The notes beneath the pieces are model-generated. The model saw only the letters and a program-made list of their open reading frames with translations. It was not told the DNA's origin and made no database searches. Position numbers and translations under genes: made by a program. Positions 1 through 8,797 of a stretch of 64,000 nt of DNA are shown here, in pieces. Location of the stretch: contig NZ_FSRQ01000001.1 in the NCBI RefSeq assembly GCF_900143185.1, positions 1,488,001 through 1,552,000 of the forward strand, written 5' to 3'. This DNA is from Chryseobacterium scophthalmum. Lineage in GTDB: Bacteria; Bacteroidota; Bacteroidia; Flavobacteriales; Weeksellaceae. The stretch's first letter is position 1; each line of letters starts with the position of its first letter.

Positions 1-1
1 T

Positions 2-721
2 GGTTTTGTAAGTACAGGAAATTTCAACGAAAAAACTGCCAAAATTTATGGTGACCATTTAATAATGACTTCTGACAGAGGCATTATGGCAGATATCAAT
101 AAAGTTTTTACCGTACTGAAAAAACCGAAGGAGGATTATCTTTCAGTTCTAAAGACTTGTAAAAAGCTGATGGTTTGTCCGCAGTTCATGCGTGAAAAAA
201 TCGTACACCACATCGATAAAGAAATTGAAGAAGCCAAAGCCGGAAGAAAAGCTGAAATGATTATTAAGGCAAATTCTGTAAGCGACCGTGCTTTAATTAC
301 CAAAATGTATGAGGCTGCAGAAGCAGGTGTGGTCATCAGAGTGATTGTAAGAGGAATTTATTGTGCGATCAATCAGAAAGAATTTAAGCAGAAAATTAAA
401 GCAATAAGTATTGTTGACGAATATCTGGAACATGCACGAGTAATGTATTTTTACAATAAAGGTTCTGAAGATATCTACATTTCTTCTGCCGATTGGATGA
501 ATAGAAACTTAGATTACAGAATAGAGGCAGCTGCGAAAATTTCCGATAAAAATCTTAAAAAGGAATTGAAAGACATTCTTGATATTCAGTTAAAAGATAA
601 TGTAAAGGCTAGAATTTTAGACAAAAAACTCAGCAACGAGTACATTAGCAATGGTGAAAAAGAATGTCGCTCACAGATTGAAACCTATAAATATCTGAAA
701 GCAAAAACTTCTGCAAAGTAG
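2..721 (+). CDS. ppk1: Polyphosphate kinase 1, C-terminal part (cut by window edge)
   Basis: The reading frame is open from the first bases and gives 239 residues ending at TAG. Visible PPK1 signatures are STGNFNEKTAKIY near the start and SSADWMNRNLDYRIE about two thirds along, both typical of the C-terminal phospholipase-D-like domains. PPK1 polymerises the gamma-phosphate of ATP into inorganic polyphosphate. The autophosphorylated histidine lies upstream, outside the window. The next gene encodes an exopolyphosphatase, so synthesis and breakdown are adjacent. About 110 bp with a possible promoter separates them. Family call is secure; start and full length cannot be seen. Confidence 0.95.
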   Translation, partial: GFVSTGNFNEKTAKIYGDHLIMTSDRGIMADINKVFTVLKKPKEDYLSVLKTCKKLMVCPQFMREKIVHHIDKEIEEAKAGRKAEMIIKANSVSDRALITKMYEAAEAGVVIRVIVRGIYCAINQKEFKQKIKAISIVDEYLEHARVMYFYNKGSEDIYISSADWMNRNLDYRIEAAAKISDKNLKKELKDILDIQLKDNVKARILDKKLSNEYISNGEKECRSQIETYKYLKAKTSAK

Positions 722-764
722 CATCAATAAAAGAGGATTTAATAATAACAAAATAATATTTCCG

Positions 765-772
765 TAAATTTG
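765..772 (+). promoter_or_regulatory. -7 box upstream of ppx
   Basis: TAAATTTG fits the Bacteroidota -7 consensus TAnnTTTG. It lies about 60 bp before the ppx start. No convincing TTG is seen at the -33 position, so only the -7 half is supported. It suggests ppx can be transcribed separately from ppk1. Confidence 0.4.
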
Positions 773-832
773 GCTTTTAAAAATCACCAAACCGCAAATC
801 AAATAACTGTAAATCAATAAAATACAATCAAA

Positions 833-1720
833 ATGATCATTGCAGCGATAGACATAGGAAGTAATGCAGCCCGACTTTTAATCAATGAGGTAAAAATTCA
901 AAACGGAAAACCTGAGTTTATTAAATTAAATCTTCTCCGAATACCTTTGCGATTAGGAATGGATGTTTTCACCCTTGGAAAAATCGGTGCCGAAAGAGAA
1001 AAAATGGTCTTAGATTCTATGAAGATTTTCAGTGATTTGATGAAAGTTTACAAAGTAGAACATTACAGAGCCTGCGCAACGAGCGCCATGCGTGATGCCG
1101 AAAATGGTAAAGAAATTATTGAAAAAGTAAAAAACCACTCCGATATTACCATAGAAATTATTTCCGGAGACGAAGAAGCAACTTTGGTCTATGAAAATCA
1201 CGTTGCAGAAGGTCTTGACAAAGATTTTGCCTATCTTTATGTAGATGTTGGTGGAGGTTCTACTGAGCTTACGTTCTATGAAAATGATAAAATGGTCTAC
1301 GAAAAATCTTTCAACATCGGAACAATTCGTCTTCTCAACAATCTCGTGACAGAAGACAACTGGAAAGATATGAAAGAAGAAATTAAGGCAAATATCATCA
1401 GTAAAAAACAAATTGTAGCCATCGGTTCCGGCGGAAACATCAACAAAGTTTTCTCAATGAGCAAAACCAAAGACGGAAAACCCATGTCTATTGCTTATCT
1501 GAAGAAAGCTTACAAAGAATTTAACACACTTACCGTTGACGAAAGAATGACAAAATATGGCTTCCGTGAAGACAGAGCCGATGTTTTGGTTCATGCTTTA
1601 AAAATTTATAATTTAGTAATGCATTGGGCAGATATCAATAAGATTTTTGTTCCGAAAATTTCTGTTGCGGATGGTTTGATTCATAATATTTATGAGAGAG
1701 TTTCGGGGGAGAACTCTTAG
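833..1720 (+). CDS. ppx: Exopolyphosphatase, Ppx/GppA family
   Basis: This 295-residue protein has the Ppx/GppA actin-like ATPase fold: phosphate-1 loop AAIDIGSNAARLL at residues 3-15, SGDEEATLVYE around 110, VDVGGGSTEL around 138 and AIGSGGNINKVF near 200. It removes phosphate from polyphosphate ends and may also act on pppGpp. It is the short form without the C-terminal HD domain of longer Ppx proteins, which is common in this phylum. The ATG at 833 places the loop correctly near the N-terminus. The neighbour ppk1 supports a role in polyphosphate turnover. The next start follows after 3 bp. Confidence 0.93.
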   Translation: MIIAAIDIGSNAARLLINEVKIQNGKPEFIKLNLLRIPLRLGMDVFTLGKIGAEREKMVLDSMKIFSDLMKVYKVEHYRACATSAMRDAENGKEIIEKVKNHSDITIEIISGDEEATLVYENHVAEGLDKDFAYLYVDVGGGSTELTFYENDKMVYEKSFNIGTIRLLNNLVTEDNWKDMKEEIKANIISKKQIVAIGSGGNINKVFSMSKTKDGKPMSIAYLKKAYKEFNTLTVDERMTKYGFREDRADVLVHALKIYNLVMHWADINKIFVPKISVADGLIHNIYERVSGENS

Positions 1721-1723
1721 GTT

Positions 1724-2170
1724 ATGACTGAAGAAAATAAAATTCCAAAAACACAAAAAGACCTTCGATTATGGATGGAAGAAAATTGTTACGATTTTCG
1801 TGGATATTCTATAGCTCAAAATGCAATTTCTGAAGGTTTTGGAATTGAAAAATCAAATGAAATTTATATTTGGTATTATACTGATTATAATAAAAAAGAA
1901 AATTTAAAATACTTCAAAACTGAGAGCGAAATTGTTGAATATGCTTTCAATCAAATAAAGTCTGATAAATGGGCTAAAGCAAATTGTATTGGTTTTGGAG
2001 GCAATAAGAGTGAAAGTAACGAGCTAGCAAAAATTTTAAACGACTTAAACATGGATTTTTTTCAAGATGAAATTCCATTTTCTGATAAACCTATTTTCAG
2101 AACTTTTGTATTTGGCTGCGATATTAAAAAAGTAGAATTTTTGAAATCAAAATATTATCATTATAGATGA
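1724..2170 (+). CDS. Small soluble protein of unknown function
   Basis: This 148-residue protein starts 3 bp after the ppx stop and is probably co-transcribed with it. It has no signal peptide or membrane segment and is acidic and aromatic-rich (EIYIWYYTDYNKKENLKYF around residues 42-60). I do not recognise the family. Size, solubility and aromatic content resemble small immunity-type proteins found near orphan HEAT and barstar genes such as those at 5.5-7.1 kb, but that is inference. No catalytic motif is visible. Confidence 0.75.
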   Translation: MTEENKIPKTQKDLRLWMEENCYDFRGYSIAQNAISEGFGIEKSNEIYIWYYTDYNKKENLKYFKTESEIVEYAFNQIKSDKWAKANCIGFGGNKSESNELAKILNDLNMDFFQDEIPFSDKPIFRTFVFGCDIKKVEFLKSKYYHYR

Positions 2171-2370
2171 TAAACAAACTGTGTAAATTATATTCAACTT
2201 AAGCAACTCCTTTAGTTATCTAAAAACTCTTATTTTAACAAAGTAAAGATATTTAACAATAACTTAAAGAATCACCCTTTTTAAAACAAATTATTAATCA
2301 AATCTTAAAATTCGCTTAAAACCCTCACAACGTACAATCTTCATTTTTGCAACAATCTAAATTAGTAAAA

Positions 2371-5300
2371 ATGAAAAACAAATACCTTTTGAGAGGCTTA
2401 TTACCTATTGCCGCTTTATTTCATGGCGCAGTTTCAGGACAAAGCACATTAGTTCACTATTGGAACTTTAATAATAATGCGTCCGTTGCGGCAATCACAA
2501 CCGCTACTTCAACGCTTTTGAATGGTTCTATCACTGCTGTTTCTACAGGAACAGGAAGTACAGATACTTTTATTGATTTTGCTGGCGGAACATCACAAAA
2601 TTTTAATGTAGATAATTTAAATGCAAGAAACGGAGATGCTTCCGGAACGCATTTGAGATACAATTATCCGATCAACGGAAATGTACAATTTAATTTACCA
2701 ACCACAGGATATAACAATGTTGTGGTGAAATTTTCTACAAGAAGATCAGGTTCTGGTGCAGGAAATCAAAACTGGTCTTACTCTTTAGACGGAACTACTT
2801 TTTTACCGTATCAAACGGTTACTTCACAAGATGCCAATCCGCAACTCATAACATTTGATTTTTCAAATGTTACAGGAGTTTCAAATAACCCAAATTTCAA
2901 ATTAAAAGTTGAGTTTGCTCAAGGTGGCGGCGGAGCTGTCGGAAATAACAGATTCGATAATTTTACATTGGACGCAACTTCTGTTGGCGGGACCGATACT
3001 ACTCCACCAACCGTTGCTTATTTGCCTGCAAATAACATCAACAATGCTTCTACAACAGTAAATCCTACGATTACGTTTAATGAAAATGTAAGATTAATTG
3101 ATAACTCTGCAATTACTTCTACAAATGCACAAAGCTTAGTTGAATTACGTTTAGGAAACTCTACAGGAAATGTTGTTCCATTTACAACAACGTTCGCAAA
3201 TAATGTAATTACAGTAGTTCCTACGGGAGGTTTGGTTCCGAATCAGGCTTATTATTTAGCTTTAAAACCAAATATGGTAGAAGATACAAGTGATAATGCG
3301 GTGACAACGGCAACATCAAGTATTTTCACAACAGCAGGAACAAGCATTTCTTTAGATAAAACTTTAATTAAGATCAACGAAAATGCTGGAACTTTAGCAT
3401 TTAAAATAAATGTGACCAATCCTTCCAATGCAACCGTAAATTTGGTTGCAAAACCGGCTTCTTTCAATACCGCAAACAGCAGTGATTTTACCTTTACCAG
3501 CCAGGCCATCAACATCACACCATCTACAACAAGTGTTACTGTAAATATCCCAATCATCGATGATACTTTAGCAGAGCAACAGGCAGAATATTTTGTTTTA
3601 GGTTTAGAAAATCCTTTAGGAACAACAATTACCGGAGACACTACTTCTACCGTTTATATTATCGATAATGATAAGGCGGCTCCCGTTCCTTCTAATCAGA
3701 TTACATTAAACTACATCGGAAGTTTTGATCCTTCTGGAAATAATAACAGTTCTACAGAAATTGTAGTTCATGATCCTGCAACTCAAAAATTATTTACCAT
3801 CAGTTCTTTAACGGATGTTTTTGATATTATTAATTTTACAAATCCATTAGCTCCGTCTGTAATCAACACTGTAAACATGGCTCCTTATGGCGGAATTACA
3901 AGCATCGCCGTGAAAAACGGACTTGTTGCTGTAGCTTCTCCAAACGGAACAAACGCACAACAAAACGGATCGGTAGTTTTCTTCGACATCAACGGAAATT
4001 TCTTAAAACAAGTCACCGTGGGAGTTTTACCGGATATGATTACATTTACTCCGGACGGAACAAAAGTAATGACCGCAAATGAAGGCGAACCAAACGATGC
4101 TTATACGGTAGATCCGGAAGGTTCAATCAGTATTATTGATATATCAGGTGGAATTAATAATTTAACCCAGTCAAATGTTACCACACTTGGTTTTACGGGT
4201 TACAACAGCCAGGAAGCTGCATTTATCAGTTCAGGTGGAAGAAAAGTAAAATCGACAAGCACTTTGGCACAGGATCTTGAACCTGAATATATTGCCATTA
4301 GTCCAGATAGCCAGAAAGCATGGGTTTCTTGTCAGGAAAACAACGGAATTATCGAAGTAAATCTTAGCAACAATACGTTAGGAAATATTTGGGGATTGGG
4401 TAAAAAAGATATGAATCTTCCAGGAAACGGCTTTGACGCTTCAGACAACAACGGCGAAATTCTTATCGCAAACTGGCCTGTAAAAGCGTATTACAATCCA
4501 GATGCAATGGCTTCTTTTAAAGTTGGAAACACCAATTATCTGGTTACCGCAAACGAAGGTGACGAAAAAGATTTAGGTGGATTCAGCGAAAGAACTACTG
4601 TTGGAGCGAATGGATATACTTTAGACTCAACCATTTTCCCGAATGCTTCTGTTTTAAAAGCTTCGCACAATTTAGGAAGATTCAGAGTGACCAATGTAAA
4701 CGGAAATACAGACGGAGACGCAGATTTTGAAGAAATTCATGCTTTAGGAGCAAGATCATTCTCAATTTTCAATGCAGATACCAAACAAATCGTTTACGAC
4801 AGTGGAGACAGGTTTGAAAGATATATTGCAGCCAATCATCCTTTAATTTTCAATGCTGATAATGAAGCAAACGGAGCGAAAAACCGAAGCCGTGCAAAAG
4901 GCCCTGAACCTGAAGGTGTAACTTTAGGAGCCATTGCCGGACAAACTTTTGCCTTCATCACTTTGGAAAGAACCGGAGGTGTGATGGTTTACAACGTAAC
5001 AGATCCCAACAATGTCACTTTTGTAGATTACAAACATTCGAGATCGACTTCTGCATTTGGTGGAGACAACGGTCCGGAAGGGATTACGTACATTCCACCA
5101 GCAAATATGAATAATGGAAAAGGTTACGTAGTCGTTGCCAACGAAATCAGTGGAACTTTATCAATGTATGAAGTAATACCATCTTCAACATTATCGACAG
5201 GTGAAGTGAAAACAGAGAAAGCTAGCTTCAATATCTTCCCAAATCCTGTAAACAAAGGAAATACTCTTTACTTCAACAGAGCTCAAGGTTATGAGTTGTA

Positions 5301-5427
5301 CGATATGAGCGGAAAACTTCTTGGAAAAGAGAAAAACGCTTTAACTATCGATACTTCAAAACTAAACACCGGAGTTTATTTAATTAAAACTTCGGAAGGT
5401 GAAGTGAAGAGATTCATCGTGAAATAA
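2371..5427 (+). CDS. Secreted multidomain choice-of-anchor I protein with T9SS type A tail
   Basis: The ATG at 2371 is preferred over an in-frame TTG at 2347 because it begins a clean signal peptide (MKNKYLLRGLLPIAALFHGAVSGQ). Of 1018 residues, the first ~200 form a beta-rich region starting HYWNFNNNA. A Big_5-like Ig domain follows (DTTPPTVAYLP onward), then a Calx-beta-like repeat (SLDKTLIKINENAG to YIIDND). About 500 residues of choice-of-anchor I beta-propeller come next (ANEGEPNDAY, DLEPEYIAISPD, GPEPEGVTLG). The end is a T9SS type A sorting domain (FNIFPNPVNKGN to RFIVK). Export through the type IX system and surface attachment or release is expected. The molecular function of the propeller is not known. 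Confidence 0.92.
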   Translation: MKNKYLLRGLLPIAALFHGAVSGQSTLVHYWNFNNNASVAAITTATSTLLNGSITAVSTGTGSTDTFIDFAGGTSQNFNVDNLNARNGDASGTHLRYNYPINGNVQFNLPTTGYNNVVVKFSTRRSGSGAGNQNWSYSLDGTTFLPYQTVTSQDANPQLITFDFSNVTGVSNNPNFKLKVEFAQGGGGAVGNNRFDNFTLDATSVGGTDTTPPTVAYLPANNINNASTTVNPTITFNENVRLIDNSAITSTNAQSLVELRLGNSTGNVVPFTTTFANNVITVVPTGGLVPNQAYYLALKPNMVEDTSDNAVTTATSSIFTTAGTSISLDKTLIKINENAGTLAFKINVTNPSNATVNLVAKPASFNTANSSDFTFTSQAINITPSTTSVTVNIPIIDDTLAEQQAEYFVLGLENPLGTTITGDTTSTVYIIDNDKAAPVPSNQITLNYIGSFDPSGNNNSSTEIVVHDPATQKLFTISSLTDVFDIINFTNPLAPSVINTVNMAPYGGITSIAVKNGLVAVASPNGTNAQQNGSVVFFDINGNFLKQVTVGVLPDMITFTPDGTKVMTANEGEPNDAYTVDPEGSISIIDISGGINNLTQSNVTTLGFTGYNSQEAAFISSGGRKVKSTSTLAQDLEPEYIAISPDSQKAWVSCQENNGIIEVNLSNNTLGNIWGLGKKDMNLPGNGFDASDNNGEILIANWPVKAYYNPDAMASFKVGNTNYLVTANEGDEKDLGGFSERTTVGANGYTLDSTIFPNASVLKASHNLGRFRVTNVNGNTDGDADFEEIHALGARSFSIFNADTKQIVYDSGDRFERYIAANHPLIFNADNEANGAKNRSRAKGPEPEGVTLGAIAGQTFAFITLERTGGVMVYNVTDPNNVTFVDYKHSRSTSAFGGDNGPEGITYIPPANMNNGKGYVVVANEISGTLSMYEVIPSSTLSTGEVKTEKASFNIFPNPVNKGNTLYFNRAQGYELYDMSGKLLGKEKNALTIDTSKLNTGVYLIKTSEGEVKRFIVK

Positions 5428-5456
5428 TTTTTTTTACTTAATAATTTACTTTTGTA

Positions 5457-5482
5457 GCCTCGGAATTTTTCCGGGGCTTTTT
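5457..5482 (+). terminator. Rho-independent terminator after the T9SS protein
   Basis: A 9-bp stem (GCCTCGGAA with TTCCGGGGC, one G-U pair) with a 3-base loop is followed by a T run. It lies 30 bp after the stop codon. Confidence 0.8.
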
Positions 5483-5528
5483 GTTGGCTCAAATTTCATT
5501 ATTTTTACATAAAGTTGCTAGTAAATAC

Positions 5529-6344
5529 ATGAACACTCTGGAAACAATCAAATTATTCGAAAAAGCATATAAAGCAAAAACTGATAATAATTATTGGAAT
5601 CAAATTTTTCAACTCAGAAAATTTACTACCCAAGAGATGATTTCCGAATGTTTTCTTCTCATTGATTCTGACGATTTAAAATCTAAGCAAATTGGAATTG
5701 ATATTTTATCTCAGCTTGGGAATAATAGAAAAAGTTTTATTCACAAAATGTTTGATAAAATCTTTTATTTTTTCGAAACATTTAATAACGAAAATTTAAT
5801 TTTCACAAGTTTATTCGCTATAGGACACAATAATAAATATTTAAAAATAAAACATCTTAAAATTTTAGAAAAGTTTAAAAACTCAAAATCAACAGATGTG
5901 AGATATGCTTTAACTTTCTCTTTGCTTGGGGTAGAAAAAAAGATAGCAATTGATATGCTCATAGAATTGGCTCAGGATAAAAGTTCTAAAATTAGAGATT
6001 GGGCAACTTTTGGCTTAGGGACACAGATAGAAACAGATAATGAAGAAATCAGAAATGTTTTATACAAAAATTCTTTATCAAATAATAATCAGATTAGACA
6101 GGAAGCAATAAAAGGTCTTGCAAATCGTGATGACGAAAGAGTTGAAAAAATAATACTTTCCGAGCTTCACAATGAAAATTTCTGCACTTTATTTTTTGAC
6201 ACTTTACTCAATATCAAAAACGGTGAGCAATATCTTCCACTCATTATAAATATTTATGAAAAATATAAACATGATCAAGACATTAATACTGAATGGTTAT
6301 CCGATTTGAAAAACTGTATTAAAGTCTTACAGGAGTACAATTAA
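5529..6344 (+). CDS. HEAT-repeat protein
   Basis: The ATG at 5529 (MNTLETIKLFEKAYK) is preferred over an upstream in-frame TTG that overlaps the preceding terminator. The 271 residues form helical repeats; clearest are TDVRYALTFSLLGVEKK, SKIRDWATFGLGTQIE and NQIRQEAIKGLANRDDE, which match the HEAT_2/PBS-lyase-like pattern. There is no signal peptide or catalytic motif, so a cytoplasmic protein-binding scaffold is likely. It lies 26 bp before the barstar-like gene. Soluble HEAT proteins often sit next to orphan immunity genes in this phylum, but no toxin is visible here. Confidence 0.8.
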   Translation: MNTLETIKLFEKAYKAKTDNNYWNQIFQLRKFTTQEMISECFLLIDSDDLKSKQIGIDILSQLGNNRKSFIHKMFDKIFYFFETFNNENLIFTSLFAIGHNNKYLKIKHLKILEKFKNSKSTDVRYALTFSLLGVEKKIAIDMLIELAQDKSSKIRDWATFGLGTQIETDNEEIRNVLYKNSLSNNNQIRQEAIKGLANRDDERVEKIILSELHNENFCTLFFDTLLNIKNGEQYLPLIINIYEKYKHDQDINTEWLSDLKNCIKVLQEYN

Positions 6345-6370
6345 AAAAAATTAACTCTAAAAATAGTTAT

Positions 6371-7084
6371 ATGTTTGCATTTGCATTTGATACACTCGAA
6401 GAGCCACAAATCATTTCTCTAATTGAAGATGTGAAAAATCTCGAAAGCAATAAAACCAATTTTGGTTTTCGCAAACTCAGGCTAATTAATGTTGAAAATC
6501 CAGCACAATTAAAATTAGAAATAGAAAAATCGATTGCCAATTTTGACAACCAAGGTTCTATTTATCTTTTAGATCAGAATAATTCGATTATTACAGGAAC
6601 ATTCATTAGTAATATTAAAATTTCAAAATCAGAAAAGAATAATCTCAGCTTGAGTGGATATGTTTGGCATCAACCAAAAGGTTATTATAAAGCATGGAAA
6701 ATGAAGATGAATAACCAAATTAATGCTAAAAACATTTGGAAAAGTTTTGAAAAGAATGAATTACAGGGTTGGTTAGTCTTTGCTTTAAACAATATGAATA
6801 CGGAATCATCAAAAGAAAACTTAATAATAGAAATCAACGGAGATCATTTTAATAATCTTGATGAGTTTTTTTGTACGTTAGGTGAAGAAATCAATGGAGT
6901 TGCAGGATATTTTGGAAGTAACATTCCGGCTCTTTACGATTGTTTGAGAGGAGATTTTGGAGTTGAATCAATTAAAAAACTCACTTGGAAAAACCATCAG
7001 AAAAGCAAGAAACTTTTCAAATCTAAATTCAATGAAATACTGCAAACTTTCGAAGATTTTAATGTTGAAATAAACTTGCAGTAA
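6371..7084 (+). CDS. Two-domain protein with barstar-like C-terminus
   Basis: The 237-residue soluble protein has an unassigned N-terminal domain (about 1-145) and a C-terminal region (about 151-230) that follows barstar, the ribonuclease inhibitor. Matches are EINGDHFNNLDEF with the barstar first strand and helix, and YFGSNIPALYDCLRG (180-194) with barstar YYGENLDALWDCLTG. In the aligned block the position of barstar Asp35 is Pro186, Trp38 is Tyr189, and Asp39 is conserved as Asp190. Barstar blocks barnase mainly with Asp35, Asp39 and nearby residues, so the target here may differ. No barnase-like gene is in the window. It is probably co-transcribed with the HEAT gene. Confidence 0.8.
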   Translation: MFAFAFDTLEEPQIISLIEDVKNLESNKTNFGFRKLRLINVENPAQLKLEIEKSIANFDNQGSIYLLDQNNSIITGTFISNIKISKSEKNNLSLSGYVWHQPKGYYKAWKMKMNNQINAKNIWKSFEKNELQGWLVFALNNMNTESSKENLIIEINGDHFNNLDEFFCTLGEEINGVAGYFGSNIPALYDCLRGDFGVESIKKLTWKNHQKSKKLFKSKFNEILQTFEDFNVEINLQ

Positions 7085-7122
7085 TTTTTGGCTAAAGTCA
7101 AACGAATTTTTAAATTTTTGAA

Positions 7123-7170
7123 CGGGCTAAAGCCCGCTCCTATTGATTTAGATACAACCTTGTCAAGGTT
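7123..7170. repeat. Intergenic repeat: CGGGCTAAAGCCCG hairpin plus AACCTTGTCAAGGTT hairpin
   Basis: Two short perfect inverted repeats lie side by side, CGGGCT-AA-AGCCCG at 7123-7136 and AACCTT-GTC-AAGGTT at 7156-7170, joined by CTCCTATTGATTTA. Part of the pattern (GGCTAAAG and CCTATTGATT) recurs at 60.3 kb, so this looks like a dispersed non-coding repeat. Confidence 0.6.
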
Positions 7171-7221
7171 ATTATCCGTTTATTAATTAACCTTGCAAAA
7201 TTGCACTCAACATTTTTTTAC

Positions 7222-7262
7222 TAAAAAAAAAGACAGACCTTCAAGATCTGTCTTCAAAAAAT
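7222..7262 (-). terminator. Terminator of the mrp-nfu operon
   Basis: An inverted repeat AAGACAGA (7230-7237) and TCTGTCTT (7247-7254) with a 9-base loop is flanked by A and T runs. On the minus strand it ends in a U run just downstream of the Nfu gene. Confidence 0.7.
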
Positions 7263-7277
7263 ATATTGTCTTATTTT

Positions 7278-7526
7278 TTACTCTACATTTACTACCTTTT
7301 CAATTTCAGGAGCATGTTGTTTGATGCTGTTTTCTACACCTAATTTCAATGTTGAGAAATTAAGAGAACAGGCTGAACAGTTTCCTAAAAGCTTTACAAA
7401 AACAGTATTGTCTTTTACATCCAAAAGCTCAATATCACCGCCGTCTTTATTCAAAAACGGACGAATGCTTTCCAGAGCTTCCATTACTCGGGTTACAGTG
7501 TCTTCGTGTGTTGTATTTGTCTCCAT
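7278..7526 (-). CDS. NifU-like C-terminal domain protein (Fe-S carrier)
   Basis: The 82-residue protein consists only of the NifU C-terminal domain. It has the typical RPFLNKDGGDIELL segment at 22-35 and the cluster-binding pair in GNCSACS (CxxC) near residue 50. Nfu proteins hold a 4Fe-4S cluster between two subunits and pass it to client enzymes. The gene lies 41 bp downstream of mrp in the same direction, so the two Fe-S assembly proteins are probably one operon. It lacks the degenerate A-type domain of E. coli NfuA, as is normal for short Nfu proteins. Confidence 0.93.
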   Translation of the reverse strand: METNTTHEDTVTRVMEALESIRPFLNKDGGDIELLDVKDNTVFVKLLGNCSACSLNFSTLKLGVENSIKQHAPEIEKVVNVE

Positions 7527-7567
7527 ATTTGGGTTTGGTTTTCAAAAATGTATTTGAAATTATTTAA

Positions 7568-8671
7568 TTATTTTTTTGGTGAGCAACCTGCCATTGTTGA
7601 AATTTTCACGGCTTCAGTTGGCGGAAGGAACTTGTTTCTTTCCAATAAACTTTCTACCATTTTCTTCGCAGTTTCTGTATAAATCTCAGCAATTTTAGAA
7701 CCTTCCTGCAAAGCTGCCGGTCTTCCTACATCACCCGCTTCTCTGATGCTCTGAATTAAAGGAATTTCTCCTAAAACAGGAATATTTAAATCTTCAGCTA
7801 AATATTGCGCTCCTTGGTTTCCAAAGATATAATATTTATTATCAGGTAACTCTTCCGGTGTAAAATACGCCATATTTTCTATCAATCCAAGAACAGGGAT
7901 GTTGATACTTTCCATATTGAACATCGCAATTCCTTTTCTAACGTCTGCCAAAGCAACGTGTTGAGGCGTACTTACGATCACTGCTCCAGTTACCGGAACT
8001 TCCTGAATAATAGACAAATGAATATCACCAGTTCCCGGAGGAAGGTCGATTAATAAGAAATCTAATTCTCCCCAAGCTGCATCTCTGATCATTTGGTTCA
8101 GAGCTTTTGAAGCCATTGGTCCTCTCCAGACTACCGCTTGGTTTGCTCCTGAAAAATATCCAATAGAAAGCATTTTCACACCGTAATTTTCGATAGGTTT
8201 CATTAAGCTTTTTCCGTTTACGTCAACAGAAATTGGTTTTTGACCTTCTGTATCAAACATCGTAGGAACAGATGGTCCGTAAATATCAGCATCTAAAATT
8301 CCTACTTTGAAACCCATTTTCGCTAAAGTTACTGCAAGGTTTGCAGAAACGGTAGACTTACCAACACCACCTTTTCCTGATGCGATGGCAATAATATTTT
8401 GAATTCCAGGGATTTGTTTTCCTTTAATCTGGCTTAGCTGAACTTCACTTGGTTCCGGAGAAACAATTTTAAGTTTTAAATTAATCTCTTCACCAAATTC
8501 ACTTGCAAACGCCTGTTTCATTGCTGCCTCAAGCTTTTTCTTTTCGTGCATTGCCGGCGAATGCGCTGTCATATCTATATAAACGTCATTCCCCATTACT
8601 TGAAAATTAGACACCAAGTCATCAACTTCAATTTCTTTAAGGAAATCCTGAATCTTTTCTTTAGTCAACAT
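7568..8671 (-). CDS. mrp: Mrp/ApbC-family P-loop ATPase, Fe-S cluster carrier
   Basis: The start is placed at the ATG of MLTKEKIQDFLK (8671), because the upstream extension adds seven residues unlike the family. The 367-residue protein has an N-terminal MIP18/DUF59-like domain (about 1-90). A ParA/Mrp ATPase domain follows, with deviant Walker A GKGGVGKSTVSANLA, DADIYGPSVP, and LLIDLPPGTGD. The CxxC typical of ApbC is not obvious; the tail is STMAGCSPKK with a single Cys. It moves Fe-S clusters to apoproteins. Operon with the Nfu gene. Confidence 0.93.
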   Translation of the reverse strand: MLTKEKIQDFLKEIEVDDLVSNFQVMGNDVYIDMTAHSPAMHEKKKLEAAMKQAFASEFGEEINLKLKIVSPEPSEVQLSQIKGKQIPGIQNIIAIASGKGGVGKSTVSANLAVTLAKMGFKVGILDADIYGPSVPTMFDTEGQKPISVDVNGKSLMKPIENYGVKMLSIGYFSGANQAVVWRGPMASKALNQMIRDAAWGELDFLLIDLPPGTGDIHLSIIQEVPVTGAVIVSTPQHVALADVRKGIAMFNMESINIPVLGLIENMAYFTPEELPDNKYYIFGNQGAQYLAEDLNIPVLGEIPLIQSIREAGDVGRPAALQEGSKIAEIYTETAKKMVESLLERNKFLPPTEAVKISTMAGCSPKK

Positions 8672-8689
8672 AAAAATATAAATTGAGCA

Positions 8690-8697
8690 CAAATTTA
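8690..8697 (-). promoter_or_regulatory. -7 box upstream of mrp
   Basis: On the minus strand this reads TAAATTTG, a match to TAnnTTTG, about 18 bp before the chosen mrp start. Its position supports the ATG at 8671, because a start at 8692 would lie inside the promoter. Confidence 0.5.
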
Positions 8698-8797
8698 CGG
8701 AAATTTTAGCTATTTAGAATCAACAAAGAGTATGATAGATAAATTCTTTTGCAAACCTAATTTTTATGTATTTTAGGGGCGATTTTAATTTATATCC

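Noticed and set aside
2347..2370. TTG start eight codons before the T9SS choice-of-anchor protein start
   Set aside because: It would put extra residues before a clean signal peptide that begins at the ATG at 2371.
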